Shown: positions 33,331-45,814, counted from the first letter of the stretch. The stretch: 64,000 nucleotides of DNA from Ochotona curzoniae (GCF_017591425.1 NW_024464918.1:23960001-24024000), one strand, 5' to 3'. Notes: generated from the sequence alone by a model not told the origin. Numbers and translations are program-made.

Positions 33331-36300
33331 AAATTTTTACAAGCATACTCTAGGAAAGGAAAGCAACAAAAAAAGTGATAAGTTATTTTAATGTGAGCTA
33401 ATTGGCAAAACACAGTTTATTTTCATTTTTAAAGTGAGAAAAAAATATCCATTTGCCAGATATCGGGACTCAATAATTGTAACGTATCTCTGGGATGCCA
33501 AAAATATTATCAAGTCATTGCCAGACTCCAGACACTAGAAGGGACCTTGGAAAGGGAAAGAATTTCAACTTGGATAGGGACAGAATACTTTTCTCTGCAT
33601 TTATTTCTACCCCAACATTGTTCCTTTCAGTTTTGTTTACATTTTTGTGCTGGTATCAAGCTCTTACTTTTTTCCGATAACCCATTAAGTTAAAAGTAGC
33701 TCTTAAGAAGCTGTAGTGACTTTCCATTATTGAATATCTGTTTCAAAGTCATTTAATCTTCTGAGCTGAATTTGTTGTGTGAAGTTTTATGCAGCCAAGA
33801 ATAATTTATTTGCAAATGTAGCAATAGCATAGGAGCAACCAAACAAGATTGAGTTTTTTCTTCAAATAATATTCTACTGAAAGTTGAAATGTTTCTAGTT
33901 TCTGTTTCATTAGAATTTGAATAGGTATATAGAGCTACTCAAAATGTTCTCTGATAGTGAAATATTATTTGGCAAATAGGGCCTTGTAAACATAGATCCT
34001 TTCAGAATATCAACACATTCAAAATGTCCCACTTGAGGCCAATATTATTTGGAAGTAAAATTTATTGACGTGAAAGGATATAATTCAGATTATGATTATA
34101 GTACAATGTAATAAAGAATTAATTAATTTGAAAATTATAGATGTACAGATACAGAGATAATCCCTAATAATAGCTATTAAGAACTTTTCATTGGTTATGT
34201 TATTTTGGAAACATTATATAGTAAACTTTAAGATGATTTTTGCAGGATTATTCTGAGCTGTAGCGCACATGTAATTAGTCTAATCAAGACTTAGGTATTT
34301 TCTTAATAATGAGCCATAAAACTTAAGCTTTCTCTGTTTTGTATGACTTGACCCAAAGTAGCTATTTCAGGATTCTTGGATTTTTCTTACTGAAAGATAG
34401 AAGACTGTCACAATAATAGTGTGATAACAAATTGGAAACTGAAAGGAAGAGCTAATGTCCTTTTTGAAGGCCTTGACTTACTTAGCCTCCAGAACCAGCC
34501 ATCATTGCATGGCGAAATAATCCCTTCAATATCCTTTCTTACAGAGGTGAACCATCTCACTGATCTAGCCACACCCTTTTCTCTAGTTCTCATAGCCACC
34601 AAGTGTGGCTACCAAGAGGAATTTGGGCTTCAATTATGTAATGACAGTCTATGGGAGAGGGAAGGAGAACGGACCCTGATTTATGACCGTTGCAAGGGCA
34701 AGCTCTGAAGCTGTAAATGCAGAGGAAGAGACTGAGGAACATGCTCCATGCTGGGAGATTGAAGCAGATACAAATAGATTTTATTTATCTCCCCTCTATG
34801 GGGGGTTGATTTCTGAACCTCACATGTTAACCATGTGTTAGGGAGATCTGTTGGTTCCCCAAAAGCCAAGACAGACCTTGGAGGGCATGCCTCAAGTTCT
34901 CAGGACTCATCACTGATGTGTCCCTGGAATAATGCTTGATGGCCTTTGTTTCCATGGTTTCCTTGATGCTGCAGAAGTGTTGAGTAATCTGAAATTCATT
35001 GTACGATTCAGTTTTCACCCATGGTCTTTGTAATGCAACCCTCAGATATTTGCATTTCCATGAGTGTTTTATAATATGGTCTATTATTCATTCAACCAAT
35101 CATGTAGAAAATATTTTTTTTTTCAGTGCATATTACCATGAGCTAGGCTCTGGGCCAGGCTATAAAATGAGTAACAAAATGAGTAAAACAAGAATCTTGC
35201 TTTCAGGAATTCAGGAGAAGCAGATCAGAAAATGAATCATGACAGCAGTGTGCTAAGACCATTGACAGTGGAGTGATTATGGCTTTGTGGAAATATACAG
35301 CTTTGTGGAAATTATGCTTGAAGATGTAAGTGAATTCTTCCCAACTATGTGAACTCAACATTGAAGGTTAGACACGGGGGCTCCTAAAATGATAGATCCG
35401 CCAATTACTCTAGTGTCCAACCTCCATTTTCCTTATGAAGGCTTCAAATACTTAACCATGATTAAATGCATTGTCCTGTGTAGAAGCTAATTCTCAGCAG
35501 AGCTTTCCTTCATTTTTCCATAGAATATATGTTTCTCAGGTCCCCAAAACATGCATAGCATTACACTTCTTCTAGTGAGGAAGGCACATGTAGATTGTAA
35601 TTCATGAGTGTATTTAATCATATTGTATTGAATACTATTCATGTGCGCTACAGGGAAACTCTGAATCCTGGTGACAGGGACCCTGGTATAGCTCAGTGTG
35701 GACAACGTATCTTGAGAAGCTAAGCATTCATCTGAAATCTGAGGTAAGATTTTGAGTTTTCTTCTCAGTGAAGTGGAGAGGGAGATGAATGGAGAATTTG
35801 CTTTTTGGGCAGGAGGACAGTTTGGGACAGGAATGCCGAGATGAAATGAGGGCATTCATGGTAAGGCAGATCTCAGATGATGTGGAGCAAGCCAAGCAGG
35901 GCCAGAGCACAGTGAGGCTTGTGAGCCACTGAAAGTGCTGGGCAAGGGAACAAATGGGCAGTTGGAAGAGGACTGGTGATGGGGAGGTGATATAAAGGGA
36001 GATGCTGAGAGTTTTTAAGATGTATGTAAAAAATTACCTTCTGGTTGTTGTGTGTAGATTTGATCAAAGGGTCCTTCCCTTGGAGCTTTTTGCACAGTAG
36101 ACTATGTCTCCTAAGGTACACCTAATATGGACAGGCACTCATTGGGTACCATAGCTGGGCATCTGATGTCTGGCTCTGGCCAACTGTTCTGAGGTACTCA
36201 AGGCAGCAAAAGATTGCCCATCAGGGTATATGTCTTCAGTGGCCATTCTGGAAGCTGTTTTTTTCTCAGTGTTTTTTTTCTCTCTTACCCATTCAGCAGC

Positions 36301-37164
36301 CTTATAATTATCTGCTCTCATTTGGAAAGTACTTAGCTTTGCAAACACAGTAAACCGAAATACCTCTATGTTCTTACTCTCCCTTTTCAGTAGTTAAAAG
36401 TATGTTTTCTTCTCTGAACATCCAGCCTCCAGCACTAAATAGATTATCTAGACAGTGGATGCATGAATGGGTACTGCATCATCAAGCCGGAAGTTTCTCT
36501 GTACTGCCAGCCACTTTTATTGCCAAGTGCAATTCTAAACTTCAGCTAAGGTGTGTTTCAGGACGCAAATTTATCACACAAACACTAATTGCTAGAGAAG
36601 ACCTTACTTAAGAAACTGGTCCATTTCAACTTCATTAGTACAGCAGGCTAATTGTTACTTCTGATTCTGGGTTGGACCTCCTTTGATGTATGACATGATA
36701 TTGGCTGGACTGGACATGGTTGGAGTGGCACAGTCTGTCCTTTTCCGTACTTCTCTCCTTCATTGTGTCTCTCAGTTTCTACCAGGCACAGGCTCAGGGT
36801 AAGTTGGCCTGTTGATTGTACCAAAAAGAATCTTCAGTCTCAAGATGCATGGTATATTACCTTTTTTTCCTCCATGTTCTTTTAACTTACTTATACTGTA
36901 TTTCATCTTCTCCATCATTATATCCTAACAAAGTTAGGCTATGTGTGATTCCGAGCTAAGGTGTTACGTGTGAATTATAATGTACAATATCATCTTTTCA
37001 AAAATTGGAAAATTGCATTTTTCAATATAAGACTTTGGAGTTTTAACATAGAGTGTTATAGCAATATGAAAGACTGTCAGGAATGTAAGGGAGGCAGTTT
37101 GTACTAGGGGAACTTGTCTAAGTGCTATATAGGTATAGATATGAGTACCATTGGACATTTTGGT
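33331..37164. other. Long unassigned interval
   Basis: About 3.8 kb with no gene or confidently named repeat. The 122-codon minus frame at 35487-35855 and overlapping frames at 34408-34708 show no domain. The stretch near 35145-35215 ('gagctaggctctgggccagg') looks like a scrap of an old L2/MIR-type repeat. I cannot support more. Confidence 0.35.
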
Positions 37165-37345
37165 TGTGTTTTAAAAATATTCTTACACATATTTACTTGT
37201 TTGAGAGTTAGGGGGCAGAGGAGAGATTGACACTGGGCTTTGAATTGAGGCAGGACCAGAAACTCTGTGTCTCCCATGTGAGAAGCAGAAATCCTGTGAT
37301 CTGACCTTTCCTGCTGCTCCTAGGATCTACGTGAGGGGGAGGCTG
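37165..37345 (-). mobile_element. Possible old SINE fragment, antisense
   Basis: The text 'acacatatttacttgtttga' with 'gagagttagggggcagagga' and 'gggaggctggagccaggat' recalls the antisense tail and centre of the lagomorph SINE, but the order is imperfect. Low confidence. Confidence 0.35.
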
Positions 37346-39879
37346 GAGCCAGGATCCAGAGCTGCTTACTGGATGTAAGGATACTAGTATGGACAAAGAT
37401 ATTGTAAATGGTGTATTAATCTCTGGTTCAAAGGCCTTCCTCAAGGGTTTTAATTTTTATGCCATTAGCTAATCCTATCAGCAGGTTTTAGATTGGTAAA
37501 TGAGTGGGCGAAGATAAGATCATGAGCTTGATTTAATGTACAGGACACAGAAGCTGATATTTTTATGTATTGATGGAATTCAGAAGCCATAGTTAGAATG
37601 AAGTGACATTGAATTTATTTACTGTGAGACTTTTAAAAATGTACATGATATGTGTTAATACAGTAGTATAATACATCTTAATAAGATATTGTGATTTGGA
37701 AAACAAAAGAGACGAGCTCATTCAAAGGATGGTGGTGATGATGATAATGATGATGATGATGGTGATTTAATATGTTGGCTTTCTAATAACCCACACCAAA
37801 AGGGAACTGTGATTAAGCAATTTTGAAGTCTTTCTCACGTAAGACTATAGTTAATAGATAATGGATGGTGATCCATGGTAACATGGGTCACTGTTCAGTA
37901 GCTATTATTTTGGAAATGACATCCACTGGATTGTAGTCCTCTGTGGTCAACTTTGTAGGCCAGGACACTTCAAGTGTTTGTTCCTAAGGTGTCTTGATGA
38001 ACCGCAGTCTGTCTTTCTTGTGTTTCTGTAGATCTCACCTGTAGTTCTGGGCGGGCTACATTCTCCCTGCTCAAATGTTCACTTTGAACTTGCTTTCTCT
38101 CTGTTATTAGTACTTAGTCTTCCTGGGACCTTATCGATGTCAAGAGAAATTACCTGTCACTTCTTGTGGACAGTGTCCATGTGGTCATGATGACTTACCC
38201 TTGAATCCAAACTGGCCTCAGAGGCTGTTTTTCCTAGTGAGCATTGTATTTTCCTCTTCCTTTTCTGGCCCATCCTTTTTGTACTTGTGCTTTGCTTATG
38301 AGAGCAGCAGGGATTGGGGAATGGGGATGCCAGAGAGGAGTGGCTGAGGCTCTAATTAAATGGTACCTGTGGCTTTATTGGTTGGCACAGCCCTTCCTGA
38401 GCCCCTGGGCTTCATCTCCCTGAGCACTTCTGACTTGTTTCTCACATATAGCCAATCTCCCAGGAGTTCTGTATTCTCCAGCTTGTGCCTCACAGTCAAT
38501 CCAATACAGTTGTACAAAATTGAACCTCAGAGCAAACACGCTTCTGTGTATTCCCAAGAGCTCTTCTGGGGTAAGGAATAGGGTATGTCTTGATAGCAGA
38601 GTGTTTTATAACTTGATATTCCAACATACCTGAGTCTTAGATCTGACCCAGCTGAGGTCCCATTGCAAAGTGAAGCAGAAATGGATTTCAAAACTGTTTC
38701 TTGTGGCAACTTTTGATAATGGTCATTACAGAGCAATTCATTGGTGCGTGTTCCGTGAGGTTAGTGTGGGACAAGTACACAGCCGTTTCGCTTTTTTAAA
38801 AATTGATCCAAGTAGTGACTTTTGGTAGAGGAGTGAGCATATAGTTCCCAGACTAGGCTTACTTTTGTGATTTTAGAAAAAATTGATTTTGCATCTTGTT
38901 GCTAGCATGTGATCATAATTAAAAATGTGACAGCCACAAAAGAACAAATGAAACATTTTGTCTTCTTGTTGCATCTGTTACAAATCCTTTAGTTGAGAAA
39001 TTGTAAATAGTATTTTTAAAAAATAACAAATAGCATTTCTGACAGTCTTCCAGCTGATTGAGAACTGGGGAGATTAATGGAGGATGGCCATAGTTCACTC
39101 TTAATGGGAAGCTGTGATAGATTGAGTGCCACTGGCTGCATTGCACCAGGTATTCAGGCATATCTATGTCTGACAGTATACTATCCAGGGTATTGATTAT
39201 ACTAACCTCTCGTTGTAAATCCATGTCTGAGTGAAGGTTTGCAATGGAGCCCATTTGTCAAACACAGGCTTAATCAAAGGTTGTAATTGGCATTAATGAG
39301 TTCTTCATAAAAGAACAGGATTGGAGTACCAGATAAAGATTCATCCATGTCAGTACATCCATCAGCAATCACCATCTGGAATTGAAGCTGACAGCTGTTT
39401 CGAGAATTAGTGATGCTGCTGCTGCTGGGATACTTCCATATTTGATGAGCAGGTGCTCACAGTCCTCATTATGAGCTATGGGTGGGTGACCTTTTTGGCA
39501 AATATGAGCACCATCATATCTTATTCTTCTCTTGGGGAAAATCCATTTAGTAATTTTTAAATCGTACAAAGGGGAAACAGAGGGAATGCTGAATTCCAGA
39601 TTCTTGGATTTATCAATCAGTATTTTGCAGATTTTTTTTGGTGCACATTTGGATTGATTTGAAGACCTTGCTCTTCTTCATCTAAATATCAATGTCACAA
39701 TCACTGATTTTTCTGTATTGGGATTCCATATCCCATATCTATTGGGTTTACATATGGGTCTTGGTTTCACTAAAGAGGTACCATTTTTCTTCTTTGGCTT
39801 TGACCTTTTCTCTCATTGACCACACTCTCCTAGATTTAGAGCTAAAGTAGGAGAAGACTTAATCCTATCTGTATCTTTG
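37346..39879. other. Long unassigned interval
   Basis: About 2.5 kb without a gene or named repeat. A short imperfect (GAT)n run lies at 37729-37766. The 111-codon minus frame at 38919-39254 contains no recognisable domain. I considered a retrocopy but could not assign one. Confidence 0.35.
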
Positions 39880-39997
39880 ACTTCCTTCCTTCCTTCCTTT
39901 CTTCCCTGCTTCCTTCCTTCTTTCTTTCCTTCCTTTCTTTCTTTGCTTCTTTCTTTCTTTCTTTTCTTTCTTTCCTTCACTTTCTTTTTTTTTTCTC
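39880..39997. repeat. Polypyrimidine (CTTT/CCTT)n tract
   Basis: An almost pure pyrimidine strand of about 118 bases, with G at only two positions and a single A, built from CCTT and CTTT units. It has mirror symmetry and could in principle form triplex DNA. The minus-strand open frame across it is a low-complexity Lys/Glu/Arg translation. Confidence 0.95.
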
Positions 39998-40620
39998 TGC
40001 CATAAAATTGGAGATATAGTGTTGTTGAGCCTTCTTTTATCCTTATGATTGTCTGGAGGAGCTAGATAAGCAATCAGATTGCACAACTTGTCACAAAGAC
40101 ATTCTACCACCACCTCCATGTAATCTAGCTTTGCTTGCAAGGCCAAAAGGAGTCAATTAAACAAGTGTGTAGAGAATTTTTACTTTGTCTGGCCTTGGTT
40201 ATACGCACAGAAATATTTTTGCAACCTCTCTTGTATTGAGCACCGTTTATGCTTCAATCTTTACATTCTTAACACTCAAGAAATTCACAAATGCATACCT
40301 AAGGTTGCATTATGAATATTGGCTGCATTCTGAGAATCTGATAAATGTTCTCTGATTTCTTTATCCCCACTTCCTTGTGTTTCTTGCATTTATATTTCTG
40401 AGCAATTACATGCTCAATTAATGTAATTTGCTTTTCCTCATTCAATAAGGTCTCAGCAAAAGGTGTAGTTCATATAGCATTCAATATTAGCCCACTCTTA
40501 AATATCAAACATTTGCTGTATTTTTGAGCAGACTTTTAGGATTCTTGTAGCGTCACTTTCAGAAAATGTAGAACATCAGAAATCCTTGTCTGCATTGGCT
40601 TATGGAACAGTATCAGAGAT
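39998..40620. other. Unassigned interval
   Basis: AT-rich, with no gene or named repeat. Confidence 0.35.
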
Positions 40621-40996
40621 ACATGATCATATTTTCTTTTTTCTTTTAGTTTTTAAAGATTTGTTTATTCTTATTGGAAAGGCAGACATACAGAGACAAG
40701 AAGATACAGAGAGAAAGATCTTCCATCCACTGGTTCACTCCCCAAGCAATCACAATGGCCATAGCTGAGCCAGTCTAAGCTAAGAGCCAGAAGCTTCTTT
40801 CAGGTCGCCCATGTGGGCACAGGGTCCCAAGGCTTTGGGCGGTCCTTCATTGCTCTCTCAGGCCACATGAAGGGAGCTGGATGGGAAGTGGAGCAACTGG
40901 AATTGGAACTGGTGCCCGTATGAGATTCTGGCGTGGGCAAGGCGAGAACTTCAGCCACTGGGTACCATGCCAGGCCCACATGATCATATTTTCTTT
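40621..40996 (-). mobile_element. Lagomorph C-type SINE, antisense, with perfect 19-bp target-site duplication
   Basis: The element body is about 40640-40977. The direct repeat 'acatgatcatattttcttt' is identical at 40621-40639 and 40978-40996. Inside are 'aaagatttgtttattcttat', 'tggaaaggcagacatacaga', 'gcccatgtgggcacagggtc', 'gagctggatgggaagtggag' and 'ggtaccatgccaggccc'. The perfect duplication and low divergence mark a relatively recent, L1-mobilised insertion. Confidence 0.97.
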
Positions 40997-41102
40997 CACT
41001 ACGTAGTTGTTAAATATTTTGCATTTGTGTAAAGTATTGTGAAAAATGCAGATAATACAATACTGACAGAAAGCCATGCCTGACATTAAGAAATTTACAT
41101 TT

Positions 41103-41402
41103 GGGGTTGGCACAATAGCTTGATCAGTTAATCTTTTGCCTTGCTTGCTAGCATTCTTTATGGATGACAGTTGGTGTCCTGGCGCCTCAACAGCCCACCC
41201 AGCTCTGTACTTTTAACTTGGGAAAGCAGTGGAGGATGCCCTGGGATCCTGTACTCATGTTGAAGACCTGGAAGAAGCCTCTAGCTCATGGTTTCAAATT
41301 GGCTCAACTCCAGTCATTGCGACCATTTGGGGAGTGAACCAGTGGGCAGAAGAGCTTTCTGTCAATCTTTTAATCTATCTTTCTGATTAAAAAAAAAAGC
41401 TG
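41103..41402 (+). mobile_element. Lagomorph C-type SINE, near full length
   Basis: The head 'ggggttggcacaatagcttg' leads to 'cacccagctctgtacttt', 'gaagacctggaagaagcctc', 'tcattgcgaccatttgggga' and 'gtgaaccagtgggcagaaga', ending in an A-run at 41391-41398. This is the 'ggcacaatagc' subtype. Confidence 0.93.
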
Positions 41403-41984
41403 AATTTTAAAAACAGAAACATTCAGGTAATGTTAATTATCACTATATGCTTAAAGCAGCAATAAAATAGTCTCAGTACCTTATCTTTTAAACTGTAGTG
41501 GATCTGAGAAGTTACAAATTATTGTATATTTAATTTATAATAAGTTATTCTTGCATTTTAACATTCCAGTTATACTCCTTTCTTGACTTATAGCCAATTT
41601 CATTAGGAAAAAATCTCTTTAGTCAAGCCATTATATGAAGAGCTGTAAATTATTTGTTATTTCTTCAGGCAAAAATTATACTGTTTGAATGTTCCCATAG
41701 AGTGTTTGGCATAAAGTATGTCCCTGATATGTTTTTAGTGTTATTATCAGTATTTATATTGCCAACAATGAGTGTGTATTTATATGCCTACTCTGTAGTG
41801 TTATGCTCATGAAGTGTACACAATCTCATGGAAGTTTGGAAACAAATCTATGAGGGATTTTTCAGAAATCACAATCCAGGTTATAGGAGGTCATATACTT
41901 TATTTTTACTGTAATTGTTGATTAAATGTCAGAACCTGGATTTGAACCAGTGACTGAAATTCCAAAACCTGTATTATTTCTGTT
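41403..41984. other. Unassigned interval
   Basis: AT-rich, with no gene or named repeat. Confidence 0.35.
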
Positions 41985-42318
41985 TTGTTTGCCAAGCTTT
42001 GTTTGAAAGGTGGAACTACAGAGACAGAGGAAGAAGGAAAGAGAGGGAGGAAGGAAGAAAGGCAAGAAAATGCCTCCCATCTGTTGGTTCATGTCCCAAA
42101 GAGCTTCAGGTCTGGGCTAGCTGAAGCGGAAGGCAGGACCTCCCATCTGGACATCCTGCATGGAGGGCAGGGTCTGAAGGGCTTGGATTAGTTCCCCTGC
42201 CTTCCCAGTTCAATATCAGGAAGTGGAGTCAGAAGCAGAGGAGCTGAAACTTGAGCCAGCACTTTGATATGACATACTGGCAAATGGCAGCATAGCCCAC
42301 TGGGCCACAACTCTAGTC
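41985..42318 (-). mobile_element. Older lagomorph SINE, antisense
   Basis: An A/G-rich stretch is followed by 'ctcccatctgttggttcatg', 'ggaagtggagtcagaagcag', 'acttgagccagcactttgat' and 'cagcatagcccactgggcca', matching an older C-SINE variant in antisense. The end 'caactctagtccc' is the SINE 5' end. The 68-codon frame here is repeat-derived. Confidence 0.82.
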
Positions 42319-42329
42319 CCATTTATTAG

Positions 42330-42645
42330 TATCTTGTGTTTTATTTTTGATGATGCTTACACAGTTGATTAGTGTGGGAAGAGTTAAGGTTAGGGAAAAT
42401 GGGTGAGGCCATTGTTGCCACATTTTGTTTTATCTTCTTCTATGAAGGGGAGATCATGGAGAAGTCATACCCAGCCTCCCAACCGCCTCAGTATCCAGGG
42501 ATGGGAAACAGCCACCCGATGTCATCCCAAGGTGATTCCTGGTGAGGAACACTCTCTGAAGGGTCTACTCAAGTAGTTTCAGTAGTTCAGTAGTTCTGAA
42601 ATGCTGTCAACCTCCCCACTCCAAGGAGGCATAGCCTACAATGCC
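42330..42645 (-). mobile_element. Lagomorph interspersed repeat, probable LINE-1 3'UTR (copy C)
   Basis: It aligns with the left third of the unit at 32430 and with 1-150: 'cattgttgccacattttgtt', 'cagcctcccaaccgcctcag', 'gggatgggaaacagccaccc', 'tgtcatcccaaggtgattcc', 'agttctgaaatgctgtcaac' and 'ctccccactccaagg'. The left end is T-rich as in copy B. The 3'-most part of the element (leftmost here) is the best preserved. The rest is truncated at about 42645. Confidence 0.78.
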
Positions 42646-42989
42646 ATGGATTTCCTAACTGTGATCCAAGGTTATGACAGAGAATAAGATGGGTACCTGG
42701 ATTTATATAATTCCTAATGAAATCATGAATCATCCTTGTATTTTTTTATTATGTTACTTTTGAAAACAAGGGAAGATAAGTGAGATCTAATCAACTACCA
42801 CAAATTATATTACCACAACATGCCCTCATTGCTCATTTGAGCTGCTCAAATGATTGAATAAGCTTAGTTTATTTGGTCTGAACAGTGAAGTATTTCTCAA
42901 CTGAGACTAGTAAAGATTAAACAAAATTGATAGAGTAAAAATTGATTCAGTGGCTGGATATACAAAAATTATTACACAATAAGGCTGCT

Positions 42990-43535
42990 TAAAATTAAAT
43001 GTATTGCTTATTTCAATTAGCTCCAGCAATTGGAAGTAGATAAAAGGGAGTGATAAGCACCAAAATAGGAATGAAACTGGTGGACATTATGTTAAGTAAA
43101 ATAACTCGGGTATAGAAAAAAACAAATATCACATATTGTAACTCACAAGAAAGCTTAAAAAAGAAAATTCGCCTCATAGAAACTGAGATTAGAATACTGG
43201 TAACCACTACCTGAGGAAAGAGGGTTGGAGCAGTCCCAGAATGTCGTCAGCTAGACAGGACAAATAAGTTCTGGTGTTCTTGGTTCTTGCACAGTGAGAG
43301 CACCAGGGCTATGGTAACATACTGTTTATTAAAAAAATAAAACTAGGAAGAAGAACACTGATTGCTTTCACCAAACTGAAATGATACATTTTTGAGGAAA
43401 TGCATGTGTTAGAACATTTTGCAAGGTAATGTACAGTGCATACAGTATGCTGAAACTTCTGATATCTGTAAATATATTTAGTGTCTCAAAAATAACATGT
43501 TTGATTTTTCAAAATTAAAGAAAATAAAATAGTTT
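42990..43535 (+). mobile_element. LINE-1 3' end, sense
   Basis: L1 motifs in order are 'aggaatgaaactggtggaca', 'ttatgttaagtaaaataact', 'agaaaaaaacaaatatcaca', 'gaatactggtaaccactacc', 'ctgaggaaagagggttggag', 'aataagttctggtgttcttg' and 'gctatggtaacatactgttt'. This is the end of ORF2 and the 3'UTR, decayed. Confidence 0.88.
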
Positions 43536-43919
43536 CCTATATAAGAAACAGAAGCCAATTTTTAATGAGGAGAAAATGCCAGGAGATTAACCAAGGCAGA
43601 TTTTTGAGCCAATTTTCAACCATATTGCAATCAGCTCACACGAAACCCAGTTGTCAGTTTTTAAAATTTGTCTCTCCATATATGTGTACAAATTGGGGAG
43701 AGACTTGATTTTAGTTTATTTCATACTAAGGTAATCCTGTTGTTGATACAGTTTGTTTCTTATTCATTTACTACAGTTATGATTATACTTTTTATCTTGT
43801 TAAGGCACCAGAGTATAGAACACAGAGTATAGAAACAGAAATAAACAGTTTACTGCATGAAATTACAGGCAACCAGCCATAATATGCTAATACTGATGAT
43901 TAAGGAGCCTGGAAAGGCA
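43536..43919. other. Unassigned interval
   Basis: AT-rich, with no gene or named repeat. Confidence 0.35.
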
Positions 43920-44395
43920 TCCCATTAAGTTAGTACCAGAGCACGGAATGGGCCTATTGGGGTTTATTGGGGATCACTCTGATTAGGCTGCAGCCCCTGC
44001 TGTTATACGTGTGAGAGCTGAGTGTGTGGTAAGAAGGTTGGACTGAGCTGCAGCATCCATTGGTTTATGGAAGAGAGAGGGCTGGAGACAGAACTAACTC
44101 AGCAATGTAGCTACTAAGTGTGTATGTAGGCTGATGTGGGGGATGGACAAAGCCAGAACCTGCGCTGGTAAGCACACACAATATCCAGGACTGGGATCAT
44201 TTCAGACAAGGTTTCTTTGGGGATCCACACAACTGAACTGCTGGACTTGGAACATTAGCCATGGGGAGAACCACAGGATAGGTGGTCTGACGGTGGACTG
44301 TGTGTGTCAGAGCTGGGATTCCTCAGTGGCTTGGGTGGAGCAATAGACAGCATACCCAGATGCACATGGAGGATATGGCAGTCCACTGGAGTCTG
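43920..44395 (+). mobile_element. Lagomorph interspersed repeat, probable LINE-1 3'UTR (copy D)
   Basis: It reads in the opposite orientation to copies A-C. The reverse complement of 32900-33310 aligns along most of it, for example 'gggatcatttcagacaaggt', 'ttctttggggatccacacaa', 'ctgaactgctggacttggaa' and 'cagcatacccagatgcacat'. It stops abruptly at 'gtctgcagat' (44395), where a 5'-truncated SINE begins. The junction of two truncated repeats may mark a deletion or an insertion breakpoint. Confidence 0.78.
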
Positions 44396-44645
44396 CAGAT
44401 CAAGTTCCTAGCTGCTCCATTTCTAACCCGGCTCCCTGTTAAGACCTGGGAGGTGGTGCAGCAGTGGCTCAAGTGTTTAGGGCTCTGTACTTGTGTGGGA
44501 GACCAAGAAGAAGCTCCTAGAGGCCATCTTCAGACCAGCTGAGCTCTTGCCAGTGTAGTCATTTGGGGAGGAAACCAGCGGATGTAAGATTCTTTGTCTC
44601 TTTCTGCAACTCTTCCTTTAAAGTAAAAGTAAAATCTTTCTTAAA
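44396..44645 (+). mobile_element. Lagomorph C-type SINE, 5' truncated
   Basis: Starting with 'caagttcctagctgctccat', it contains 'ctaacccggctccctgttaa', 'tacttgtgtgggagaccaag', 'gaagaagctcctagaggcca', 'catttggggaggaaaccagc' and an A/T-rich tail 'aaagtaaaagtaaaatcttt'. The head is missing at the junction with copy D. Confidence 0.88.
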
Positions 44646-45462
44646 AGAAATCTGCTCATATTGCTCTGTTATGTCACATATGTGGATATCTTTATTGCAG
44701 TTACTGAGTTTTTAAAATGTTCATATTATGTAATTCTGCACAGAGTGTGAGAAAAATATGTGTTGCTTTCAAGGTTGAGAATTTTTGATTCTTACCTGCC
44801 ATGTAAAATTTTAGGTGGATAGTAGCAATATTAATGAGAACTAATAAATTATGAAAAATGCAAATCTGTTAAAGTATAGAGATTATTTCCAGCTAGAGAT
44901 AATTTTTTCCATCCACTCGGCATTGTATTTTTATCTCCTAGTCCTTCTATCAAGAAAGAAACATTTTTAAAAATTGGACACAAGCAAAATAAAACACACA
45001 GAAAGAGGCAACCTTTCCAAATTGTACAAAAAAAAAAAAAATCTCTAGGGGAAAGTGCGGTTAACTGGAATCTGAATCCAGTATGGGATTTTCTGTTGTG
45101 TCCTTGCTGTACTGTCTAGAAGACAAACACTGACTTTCATGGAGCCTCTGCTACTGCTGAGGGTAGGACAGCGATTATAGCCTCGCTAGGCTGTTGTCAA
45201 GATCAGCTGTAGCTGTAAGCCAGTCTGGGACCAAAAGTACCATCTCAGTGAGGTGCAGTGTGATGCTCAGATCCTGTTCCATTGCTGGTTTTTCAGGAAC
45301 TTGGAATTTCTGGTTGTTGTCCCGTGGGCAGTAGAGGGAAGTGTAAGTACTTCATGGCAATCACATGGAACAAAATGATAGCCTCGTCCCCCCGTTAGTT
45401 TTGCTAGGATGAAAAACACATATTTGGAAAATGGTTGTCTTTTTTTTATACAGTTTTTTTTT
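44646..45462. other. Unassigned interval
   Basis: No gene is supported. 'ggtaggacagcgattatagc' then 'ctcgctaggctgttgtcaag' at about 45160-45205 looks like the 3' part of a MIR in sense orientation, but it is short and diverged. Confidence 0.4.
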
Positions 45463-45793
45463 TTAAAAAACAAAAGATGTATTTATTTTTATTGGAAAGG
45501 TAGAGTAGATTTACAGAGAGGAGAGACAGAGAAGATCTGCTCATTGCTGCTTCCCTCCCCAAATAGCCTCAATGGCTGCAGCTTAGTTGGTCAGGAGCCA
45601 GGAGCCAGGAGCCAGGGTCTTCTGGTTCTCCTACACCATGCACGGTCCCAAGGACTTGGGCCTCTCTTCTCTGCTTTCTCAGGCCACAAGCAGGGAGTTA
45701 GATTGGAAGTGGAGCTACTGGGACTTAAATTGACACCCATGTGTGATCCAGGTGCTTGCAAGGTGAGAATTTAGCCATTGAACACTGGGCCCT
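45463..45793 (-). mobile_element. Lagomorph C-type SINE, antisense
   Basis: It contains 'gatgtatttatttttattgg', 'aaaggtagagtagatttaca', 'gcacggtcccaaggacttgg' and 'acaagcagggagttagattg', ending at 'cattgaacactgggccc'. Inside, 'ggagcca' is repeated in tandem three times at 45596-45614 ('ggagccaggagccaggagcc'), a local expansion absent from the other copies. The 121-codon open frame at 45409-45774 is repeat-derived. Confidence 0.93.
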
Positions 45794-45814
45794 TACACAC
45801 TTTAATTAAAAAAA

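Noticed and set aside
38919..39254. 111-codon open frame, minus strand
   Set aside because: I considered a processed gene copy but could not match any family and saw no poly(A) or duplication.
39865..40146. 93-codon Lys/Glu/Arg-rich frame, minus strand
   Set aside because: It is the translation of the polypyrimidine tract.
45409..45774. 121-codon open frame, plus strand
   Set aside because: Wholly within an antisense lagomorph SINE.
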